This document shows positions 1-4,554 of a DNA stretch of 12,274 nt, in pieces (within the stretch, counting starts at the first letter, position 1; the number at the start of each line of letters is the position of its first letter). The notes beneath the pieces were generated by a model. That model searched no databases. It was given only the letters and a program-made list of their open reading frames with translations, and was not told where the DNA came from. This DNA comes from a bacterium (GTDB lineage Bacteria; SZUA-79; Acidulodesulfobacterales; Acidulodesulfobacteraceae): the NCBI GenBank assembly GCA_021791295.1, contig JAJYWW010000170.1:1-12274 (forward strand), read 5' to 3'. The position numbers and the translations under genes are program-made.

Positions 1-58
1 GTTTTTATAATAATATCGCAAAATTATAAAATGTCAAATTAATTTTTTTTATTTTTTT

Positions 59-79
59 TATAAATTTTCATGCATGAAA
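59..79 (+). promoter_or_regulatory. Putative hypA -10 hexamer and start-codon palindrome
   Basis: A TATAAA hexamer at 59-64 ends 6 nt before the hypA ATG at 70, and no Shine-Dalgarno sequence precedes that ATG. No convincing -35 is visible in the surrounding A/T runs. Positions 66-79 form a perfect 14-bp palindrome, TTTCATGCATGAAA, that contains the start codon. It could be an operator or could pair within RNA. The conserved Met-His-Glu codons generate half of it, so it may be coincidental. Confidence 0.3.
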
Positions 80-309
80 TTTCTGTAGCGCTCGAAATAA
101 TCGATACCCTTGAAGACAACGGATATTTAACCGGCGTAAAGAAAGTAGATTCGATTAAACTTATTATAGGCAGATATTCGGGAATAGACAAAAATTATCT
201 GTCTTTCGCGTTTCAAAATATCAACGACGAAAGATTTAAAGAGGTTTCGCTGGAGTTTATTTTAAACGATTCCGATGAAATTAAAATAGAAGAAATTATA
301 GTAGATTGA
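70..309 (+). CDS. hypA: HypA-like hydrogenase nickel chaperone lacking the zinc domain
   Basis: HypA passes nickel, with HypB, to the [NiFe]-hydrogenase large subunit in the cytoplasm. The protein starts with the family's invariant MHE, whose His2 is a nickel ligand and which fixes the start at 70. It continues with the expected amphipathic helix and a strand/loop (IKLIIGRYSGIDKNYLSFAF) that matches the family pattern of IGxxSGVDxxxLxFAF. Normal HypA is about 110-120 residues with a zinc-ribbon of two CxxC pairs. This one has 79 residues and no cysteine at all. After VSLEFIL it goes straight to DEIKIEEIIVD, which resembles the usual C-terminal strand (ELxIxSIEVE). It therefore looks like a clean in-frame loss of the zinc domain rather than a frameshift; the DNA after the stop codon encodes no Cys pairs before hypB. 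hypB follows after 30 nt. The family call is confident; nickel transfer by this short form is inferred. Confidence 0.85.
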   Translation: MHEISVALEIIDTLEDNGYLTGVKKVDSIKLIIGRYSGIDKNYLSFAFQNINDERFKEVSLEFILNDSDEIKIEEIIVD

Positions 310-327
310 TTTATTTTATATTTATAT

Positions 328-334
328 AAGGAGG
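328..334 (+). promoter_or_regulatory. Shine-Dalgarno of hypB
   Basis: A perfect AAGGAGG lies 5 nt upstream of the hypB ATG at 340. It is the strongest ribosome binding site in the window. Most other starts here have none. Confidence 0.85.
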
Positions 335-339
335 TTTTT

Positions 340-1209
340 ATGCCTAATTATAACGGTGTAAACAGAGGCGGCGCAGGCACGGGCATAGGAGCGTTTGGAA
401 GCGGCGGCGGCAAACATTTAGGCAGAACGGGAACGGGCGGAAGGTCTTTAACGGTACGTCTGAACGCTTTAGAATCGAATGAAGTTATCGCCGGAAAAAA
501 TAAAGCGTTATTCGGGAAGGCTTTTGTTATGAATTTTTTAAGCTCGCCGGGGTCGGGAAAGACTTCTTTGCTGGAATCCCTAGTGCCCGTTTTAAAATCC
601 GAAGGCTTAAATATCGCAGTTATAGAAGGCGACGTCGAAACGGATTTGGATAAACGCCGGATAGACGCTTTAAACATCCCCGCATATCAGATTATTACCA
701 ACGGAACATGCCATTTAGACGCAAATATGGTGCATACGTCTTTAGATAATTTAAATATAAAAGAAGCCGACGTAATTTTTATAGAAAACGTCGGAAACCT
801 CGTATGTCCGACTTCTTACAATCTCGGAGAAGATATGAAAGCGGTCGTGCTTTCGGTAACCGAAGGCGACGATAAGCCGTTAAAATATCCTGCGGCTTTT
901 TATAAATCAAAAGTTATGATAATAAATAAAACAGATCTGCTTCCGTTTCTCGACTCGGATGTTTCAAAAATAAAAGAAAATGCGGCGTCTATAAATAAAG
1001 AGCTTATAATTTTTGAAACGTCCTGCAAAAGAAATATAAACGCGCACGGCGGTTCGGTTGGCGGCGCGGACGGCAGTATGGACGATACAGGCGGTTCGGA
1101 TAGATTAAATAAAGGTATTTTAGACTTTGCTTCATTCATAAAGGAAAAAGCAGGATTAAAAGCCGCGGAGTTTAAAGGCAGCGGCGGAGGCGCAGGTACC
1201 TATTTATAA
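340..1209 (+). CDS. hypB: Hydrogenase nickel incorporation GTPase HypB
   Basis: HypB is a SIMIBI-class GTPase that delivers nickel during [NiFe]-hydrogenase maturation. The 289-residue protein has a P-loop SSPGSGKT (68-75), the GDVETDLDKRRI block (97-108, matching the family GDxxTxxDxxRI), the metal-binding Cys124-His125 in GTCHLDANMV, IENVGNLVCP with Cys156, and the guanine-specificity motif NKTD (196-199). The ends are odd. The first ~35 residues are glycine-rich, with no cysteine and one histidine, in place of the CxxCGC or His-rich N-terminus of proteobacterial HypB. A Gly/Asp/Ser-rich stretch (about 236-256) interrupts the region after the ETS (G5-like) motif, and the C-terminus ends in another Gly-rich tail. 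It lies 30 nt behind hypA with a strong Shine-Dalgarno, so co-transcription is likely. Confidence 0.95.
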   Translation: MPNYNGVNRGGAGTGIGAFGSGGGKHLGRTGTGGRSLTVRLNALESNEVIAGKNKALFGKAFVMNFLSSPGSGKTSLLESLVPVLKSEGLNIAVIEGDVETDLDKRRIDALNIPAYQIITNGTCHLDANMVHTSLDNLNIKEADVIFIENVGNLVCPTSYNLGEDMKAVVLSVTEGDDKPLKYPAAFYKSKVMIINKTDLLPFLDSDVSKIKENAASINKELIIFETSCKRNINAHGGSVGGADGSMDDTGGSDRLNKGILDFASFIKEKAGLKAAEFKGSGGGAGTYL

Positions 1210-1292
1210 ATAAAAATAAAAATTATAAATATAAAAACAAGATTAAAATTTAACTAAATAATAATTAATTGTAATTGAATAAATAAATTAAA

Positions 1293-2093
1293 ATGAATAT
1301 TTGTGCGGCGGGAGACGTTCACGGAAGAATAGATAAATTTTATAGTTGCGTAAATAAATTCGAGTCGGAACTTAAAATAAATTTTGACGTTATTTTGCAG
1401 GTCGGCGATTTCGGTATATGGGTCAATGCGGATTATCACGACGGCGTTACTAAATTTCATAGCGGAACGGGAGATTTTCCGCGCTGGTATAGGGAAAAGA
1501 AAACCGCTCCGGTTAAAACGTATTTTGTAAACGGCAACAACGAAGATTTTAATTTTCTTAGTTCGGTTAAACTATCGGGCGATTTAGAAATTATTAAAAA
1601 TCTTTTTTATATTCCCAACGGCACCGCAGCGGAAATAAATATTGGCGGCGAGCGGCTTATTGCAGCCGGTATCGGCGGAAAATACGACCCCGAACATTTT
1701 AATCATAAAGAAGCTGACAGATATTATACTAAAAACGAAATCGATAATTTGTTAAGATACGCAGACGAAAACATAGATATTTTTATTTCGCACGATGCGC
1801 CTGAAGGAGTCCTTATAGAAGACAACGATAAAAACAGTTATTATCCTAAGGCGGTCGGACTTAGGGATTTAATATTAAAAATAAAGCCTAAAATGGTTTT
1901 TTTCGGACACCACCATGGAATATGCAAATCCGAAATCGAAGGAATACCCGTTTACGGATTAAACGTGCTGGCCCACAAAGGCGCTTTGCTTTCGACCGTT
2001 ATGAAATATAAGACCGACAATAAAAATAATACAGACGGCGGCGAAAATATATCTAAAACGGTAAAATACTTTGAAACGCCGGTTATTAAATAA
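1293..2093 (+). CDS. Calcineurin-like metallophosphoesterase, Dbr1-like layout
   Basis: This 266-residue protein carries the two-metal phosphoesterase signature: GDVHG (7-11; Asp8, His10), GDFG (38-41; Asp39), GNNE (81-84), SHDAPEGV (167-173; His168) and GHHHG (205-209; His206, His208). The GNH(E/D) motif reads GNNE, so the usual catalytic His is Asn83. The order GN-E-xxNFL, then YIPNG/INIGG/AAGIGGKYDP, then RYYTKNEIDNLL, then IDIFISHDAPEGV, resembles the RNA lariat debranching enzyme Dbr1 (GNHEASNYL, GLSGI, HVRxxEVxxL, DIFLSHDWPRGI) more than generic bacterial phosphodiesterases. The substrate is unknown: nucleic acid, nucleotide or phosphoprotein are all possible. The start is the first ATG; no Shine-Dalgarno is visible. 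It lies 83 nt after hypB in A/T-only DNA and may be separately transcribed. Fold confident, function open. Confidence 0.85.
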   Translation: MNICAAGDVHGRIDKFYSCVNKFESELKINFDVILQVGDFGIWVNADYHDGVTKFHSGTGDFPRWYREKKTAPVKTYFVNGNNEDFNFLSSVKLSGDLEIIKNLFYIPNGTAAEINIGGERLIAAGIGGKYDPEHFNHKEADRYYTKNEIDNLLRYADENIDIFISHDAPEGVLIEDNDKNSYYPKAVGLRDLILKIKPKMVFFGHHHGICKSEIEGIPVYGLNVLAHKGALLSTVMKYKTDNKNNTDGGENISKTVKYFETPVIK

Positions 2094-2442
2094 CATGGGG
2101 TAAAAAAATATCGGCATTTTTTATATGCGCGAAATCAAATAGGTATATATGTATATTTAAAAAACTTAAGCGGAAAAAAATATAAAATTAAAAAAGAGAT
2201 TTTAATGGAGCGGGAAACGGGACTTGAACCCGCGACCCTTACCTTGGCAAGGTAAATCCCTTAATATATAACTTATTTATTTTATTAATTAATTTATATT
2301 CTAAAAAATAGGCTTATGCGAAATTGTATTTTTAATCTTCTGTATGATTTTATGTATTTTGCAAATATTGTTCTAATAAGACCCTTTCATTAAAGAATAT
2401 TAAATTGAAACGTCTAAGGTCATTCTCTTGATTATTATACTT
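2094..2442. other. Gene-free stretch holding the island's left junction
   Basis: This is A/T-rich DNA between the phosphoesterase and the HEPN gene. It holds the 52-bp tRNA-Gly fragment at 2204-2255. Apart from that I see no ORF with a recognisable product, no strong terminator and no integrase remnant. Positions 2256-2442, the island's own left end, are stop-rich in the frames I read. Confidence 0.6.
2204..2255 (-). repeat. att-like direct repeat: 3' part of tRNA-Gly
   Basis: This is identical over 52 bp to 3413-3464, with mismatches immediately at both ends (2203/3412 and 2256/3465). It covers tRNA-Gly nucleotides 26-75 plus 2 nt downstream, from the first base of the anticodon stem through the encoded CCA. 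It cannot be a functional tRNA because the acceptor 5' strand and the D-arm are absent. It is the displaced chromosomal tRNA end expected after site-specific integration by a tRNA-targeting recombinase. Confidence 0.9.
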
Positions 2443-2856
2443 TTATTGCTTATTTATATAATTTAAAGCCATTTTATTAATTTCTGTTACGAACTCTTTT
2501 GCTTCTGTTAAAGAGTTTCCGACTTCATCCTTATTAAATTTTACAAAATCTCCATAATCGCCTGTTTGTCTGTTTTCAAAAGCGTTACTTAGAATTTTGT
2601 AATATTTTTTATCAATTATACCGCTATGGATATAAACTTTGTTGAATTCGCCTTTTAATACGCCGTGATTCTTTGTCGAAAAATTTCTAGTTAACATTAA
2701 TGCTTCAACTGAATAAAAACAAGCGTAATAAATCCTGTTAACCGCTAAAATTAAATGGTTTAATTCTAAAGCCTCTTTGGCTTCTATTATAGTTTCATTA
2801 GCTCTGTTTATTCTGTATTTTATTAATGCAGATTTGTCTTTTTCCGGCAAAGTCAT
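2443..2856 (-). CDS. HEPN-domain protein (UPF0332 type), putative toxin
   Basis: HEPN proteins paired with MNT genes are typically toxin ribonucleases neutralised by the MNT partner. The 137-residue helical protein has the UPF0332-type pattern: AVNRIYYACFYSVEALML (38-55, an RxYYAxFY core), TKNHGVLKGEF (61-71, with His64), SGIIDKKYYKIL, and FENRQTGDYGDF (93-104, with Arg96, Asp100, Tyr101). No signal or membrane segment is seen. Its ATG overlaps the MNT stop codon in an ATGA (2853-2856). A Shine-Dalgarno-like AGAAGG lies about 8-9 nt before the start, inside the MNT gene. This tight coupling with the antitoxin first is typical of MNT-HEPN modules. The canonical RX4-6H RNase motif of other HEPN families is not obvious as a contiguous string, so RNase activity is inferred from family and context. 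Confidence 0.85.
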   Translation of the reverse strand: MTLPEKDKSALIKYRINRANETIIEAKEALELNHLILAVNRIYYACFYSVEALMLTRNFSTKNHGVLKGEFNKVYIHSGIIDKKYYKILSNAFENRQTGDYGDFVKFNKDEVGNSLTEAKEFVTEINKMALNYINKQ

Positions 2857-3293
2857 AACTCTATACCTTCTTTTCTAATATTTTGATATAACGGAACGAT
2901 TCCTGCAAGATTTGTTTCGACGTAGCTTTTATTTTTAACTTGAAAGTCTATAGAAACGCAATATTTAACCTGAATGTCCGTTAATATGTCTAATATTTCA
3001 TTTTTAACTTTTTTATCCACCGGCAAGAAATAAAGTTTTTCAAGTTCTTCAAAGGATATGCTTTTATTTATTTGGCGATTATCTTTAATAATAATCATTA
3101 GATCTATGTCAGAATATTCGTCGTAATCTCCTCTTGCTTTAGAGCCGTAAAGTATTATCTCGGCATCAGGATATTTTTCCTTAATCTTTTCTTTTAATTC
3201 AGAAAGAGCTTTTTTCTCTGTAAATGTAAGATAATTTGAAACCTCTCGACCCGAAAGATTACCTTTTATGTTTTTATCTGTTATATTTTCCAT
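2853..3293 (-). CDS. Minimal nucleotidyltransferase (MNT), putative antitoxin
   Basis: This 146-residue polymerase-beta-fold protein has the diagnostic GSKARG (50-55), then SDIDL (61-65) with the two metal-binding aspartates Asp62 and Asp64. A likely third carboxylate is Asp116 in SIDFQV. In MNT-HEPN systems such as MntA-HepT, the MNT enzyme AMPylates the HEPN toxin and silences it. All catalytic residues look intact, so enzymatic antitoxin action is plausible. About 25 residues of charged N-terminal extension precede the conserved core. It is the first gene of a two-gene operon, overlapping the HEPN gene by 4 bp. No Shine-Dalgarno precedes the ATG, but TATAAT (- strand, 3300-3305) ends 7 nt upstream, so the transcript may be leaderless. 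The tRNA-Gly gene lies 121 nt upstream on the same strand. Confidence 0.9.
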   Translation of the reverse strand: MENITDKNIKGNLSGREVSNYLTFTEKKALSELKEKIKEKYPDAEIILYGSKARGDYDEYSDIDLMIIIKDNRQINKSISFEELEKLYFLPVDKKVKNEILDILTDIQVKYCVSIDFQVKNKSYVETNLAGIVPLYQNIRKEGIEL

Positions 3294-3299
3294 AATATA

Positions 3300-3305
3300 A
3301 TTATA
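3300..3305 (-). promoter_or_regulatory. Putative -10 element of the MNT-HEPN operon
   Basis: On the - strand this reads TATAAT, and it ends 7 nt before the MNT ATG, predicting transcription start at or beside the start codon. No good -35 lies 16-18 nt upstream. The site may be weak or regulated, or transcription may come mainly from the tRNA promoter upstream. Confidence 0.4.
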
Positions 3306-3412
3306 ACATATTTTTAATTTGTGCAGTATTCGCTTAATTCTTCTTCTATCAAAATTAAGAAATTACGTCAAGATAGGATATTGCTTAGAAAGGCTTGTTT
3401 ACTGCTGTTTTG

Positions 3413-3464
3413 AATGGAGCGGGAAACGGGACTTGAACCCGCGACCCTTACCTTGGCAAGGTAA
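3413..3464 (-). repeat. att-like direct repeat inside the intact tRNA-Gly
   Basis: This is the second copy of the 52-bp repeat at 2204-2255. It forms the 3' part of the functional tRNA gene. The junction falls exactly at the start of the anticodon stem, a common crossover area for tyrosine recombinases at tRNA genes. Confidence 0.9.
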
Positions 3465-3489
3465 TGCTCTACCACTGAGCTATTCCCGC
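3415..3489 (-). tRNA. tRNA-Gly (anticodon GCC)
   Basis: Read on the - strand it folds as a complete 75-nt tRNA with genomically encoded CCA (+ strand TGG at 3415-3417). The acceptor stem is GCGGGAA with TTCCCGC, and the discriminator base is T. The D-arm is GCTC/GAGC with loop AGTGGTA. The anticodon stem TTACC/GGTAA holds loop TTGCCAA, with anticodon GCC at 3455-3457. The variable loop is 5 nt, and the T-arm is GCGGG-TTCAAGT-CCCGT. It reads glycine codons GGC and GGT. Its 3' part is duplicated at 2204-2255, marking it as an integration target. A plus-strand ORF across this gene is a shadow. Confidence 0.96.
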
Positions 3490-3506
3490 ATTCGTGAGAA
3501 AGACAA

Positions 3507-3529
3507 AAGTTAAATTGGTCATTTAACTT
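3507..3529 (-). repeat. Hairpin in the tRNA-Gly 5' leader
   Basis: Two 9-nt inverted arms, AAGTTAAAT and ATTTAACTT, enclose a 5-nt loop. The hairpin lies between the predicted transcription start (near 3531) and the tRNA 5' end (3489), so it would form in the precursor leader. A processing or regulatory role is possible but unproven. Confidence 0.45.
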
Positions 3530-3537
3530 ATTATTAT

Positions 3538-3566
3538 ATTAAAGTATATTTTAAGTATTTTGTCAA
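3538..3566 (-). promoter_or_regulatory. Promoter of tRNA-Gly
   Basis: On the - strand a perfect TTGACA (3561-3566) is followed by a 17-nt spacer and TTTAAT (3538-3543, one mismatch to TATAAT). Start is predicted near 3531, giving a leader of about 40 nt before the tRNA. It has the best -35 in the window, and it could also drive read-through into the MNT-HEPN operon. Confidence 0.75.
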
Positions 3567-3637
3567 TAGCGTAAAAATAAGTCTCAGCCTTTACCTAAAA
3601 TATGAATAATTCTAATAAATTATTATTATGAAATTTA

Positions 3638-3802
3638 TTATTCCGGAACCATAGTGAATTTAATAATAGCTGCGCCGCAAACTGGACATACCCAGAATGA
3701 GGGGAGTTTTTCAAAAGGCGTTCCGGTCGGTATTCCGCCGTCGGGGTCTCCTTTTTCTGGGTCGTATATATAATCGCATACTTCGCATCTGTATTTTTGC
3801 AT
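3638..3802 (-). CDS. Rubredoxin
   Basis: Rubredoxins are small soluble one-electron carriers with a single iron held by four cysteines. They serve in oxygen or peroxide detoxification and other redox steps in anaerobes. This 54-residue protein has both knuckles, CEVC (Cys6, Cys9) and CPVC (Cys39, Cys42). Between them is the classic core of [15 protein letters not shown], then [14 protein letters not shown], with aromatic residues Tyr11, Tyr13, Phe30 and Trp37 around the metal. The length is typical, so it is complete. A Shine-Dalgarno-like AAGGAAGA lies a few bases upstream of the ATG at 3802. It starts 39 nt after the methyltransferase on the same strand and is probably co-transcribed with it. 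Its redox partner is not in the window. Confidence 0.96.
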   Translation of the reverse strand: MQKYRCEVCDYIYDPEKGDPDGGIPTGTPFEKLPSFWVCPVCGAAIIKFTMVPE

Positions 3803-3841
3803 TTTAATCTTCCTTGTTTTATATTTATTGTATATAATTTT

Positions 3842-4483
3842 TTATTTTTTTGAAACTATCGTAAACGACGAAGAATATATGGGCAGTGTTTTTATGTCTT
3901 TGAAACCGGACGATTCAAGGGCTTTTTCTGCTTCTTCCGTAGAAACCCTTTCAGACGGCGGCGGCCCCATAACGGGGTTTGGGTCCTCTTTTTTCCAGTC
4001 TAAAAGGAAAAATGTACCGCCGTCTTTTAAAACCCGTTTAATTTCTTTGAGATAATCTATTTTATTTTCTATTTCGTGGAAAACGTTTGCCAGAAGCAAA
4101 ATGTTTACGGAGGAGTCTTCGAGGGGAATGAAAAATTCCTCGCATTTTACGCATTTGATTCTGCAGGAACCGGTATCCGTTAAGTCTATATCTTTATCTT
4201 TTTTAAGTTTGCCGTTAAATACGCCGAGCATTTCTTCGCTTATGTCTAAAGCAAAAAGAATAAATTTTTTATCTTTAAAAGTTTTAGCCCTTTTGGCAAG
4301 CGGTATAGAGAAAAAACCGCTTCCGCAGCCGAGGTCTGCAAACGTTACCGCCTCCGAATTTTTAAAATATTCTACGGCAGTTTTTTCTATTTCGTTTACG
4401 ATAAGTTCCGGAGGCATAAATTTATGCCTTTCTTCCGAGTCTAACCTTTTGTGGTGCGCAGGATTAAATTTGTGCATTTGCAT
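3842..4483 (-). CDS. Class I SAM-dependent methyltransferase
   Basis: This 213-residue Rossmann-fold methyltransferase has motif I DLGCGSGFFSIPLA (50-63), the ribose-binding acidic residue Asp80 in FALDIS, a motif-II-like region LLLANVFHEIE (129-139), and KRVLKDGGTFFLLDWK (149-164), typical of UbiE/methyltransferase-11 proteins. The substrate is not evident; the N-terminal HKFNPAHHKRLDSEER resembles that of a subset of small-molecule methyltransferases. Four cysteines are present (Cys53, Cys107, Cys111, Cys114), the last three close together. Two starts are possible: Met1 at 4483 or Met3 at 4477. Met3 is attractive because TATAAT (- strand, 4484-4489) ends 7 nt before it and relatives I recall begin MHKF. 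No Shine-Dalgarno serves either. Rubredoxin follows 39 nt downstream; acetate kinase is divergent. Confidence 0.9.
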   Translation of the reverse strand: MQMHKFNPAHHKRLDSEERHKFMPPELIVNEIEKTAVEYFKNSEAVTFADLGCGSGFFSIPLAKRAKTFKDKKFILFALDISEEMLGVFNGKLKKDKDIDLTDTGSCRIKCVKCEEFFIPLEDSSVNILLLANVFHEIENKIDYLKEIKRVLKDGGTFFLLDWKKEDPNPVMGPPPSERVSTEEAEKALESSGFKDIKTLPIYSSSFTIVSKK

Positions 4484-4512
4484 ATTATATTATATAATAT
4501 GCGGAAATACAA
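4470..4512. promoter_or_regulatory. Divergent promoter region with 11-bp inverted repeat
   Basis: Positions 4480-4502 form a perfect inverted repeat (arms GCATATTATAT and ATATAATATGC, 1-nt centre). Each arm carries a TATAAT. On + it is 4493-4498, with TTGTGC at 4470-4475 and a 17-nt spacer, pointing to acetate kinase. On - it is 4484-4489, with TTGTAT at 4507-4512 and a 17-nt spacer, pointing to the methyltransferase. The two promoters overlap face to face, so they should compete, and a dimeric regulator could bind the palindrome. Confidence 0.5.
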
Positions 4513-4554
4513 TATTTTAATTTTTAAATTTTATTAATCTATCTATTTTTCATA

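Larger units (their letters stand above)
2204..3464. mobile_element. Minimal tRNA-Gly genomic island with a toxin-antitoxin pair
   Basis: Two perfect 52-bp direct repeats (2204-2255 and 3413-3464) bound a 1209-bp unit. Deleting one repeat unit would restore a single intact tRNA-Gly between the phosphoesterase side and the rubredoxin side. The only genes inside are an MNT/HEPN pair on -. No integrase, excisionase or replication gene lies between the repeats. It is either a decayed or internally deleted integrative element that kept its addiction module, or a non-autonomous unit moved by an integrase encoded elsewhere. Confidence 0.75.

Noticed and set aside
348..677. Minus-strand ORF of 109 codons inside hypB
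   Set aside because: Proline-rich shadow of the Gly-rich hypB codons; no family match, and hypB is certain.
2101..2123. A-run/T-run inverted repeat after the phosphoesterase as a terminator
   Set aside because: The stem is almost all A-T with one unpaired base and no GC core; such matches arise by chance in this DNA.
2256..2442. Possible integrase or recombinase remnant at the island's left end
   Set aside because: Reading the strand that carries HEPN I found early stops and no recognisable recombinase motif.
3319..3513. Plus-strand ORF of 64 codons across the tRNA-Gly
   Set aside because: It is the antisense reading of the tRNA; its RDLNPRPLPWQGNALPLS string is a common false ORF over tRNA-Gly genes.
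3605..3624. AATAATT/AATTATT inverted repeat downstream of rubredoxin
   Set aside because: Seven A-T pairs without a following T-run in the transcript direction; too weak to call a terminator.
4101..4520. Plus-strand ORF of 139 codons antisense to the methyltransferase
   Set aside because: The opposite strand carries clear SAM-binding motifs; this frame has only Ser/Leu-rich antisense sequence.
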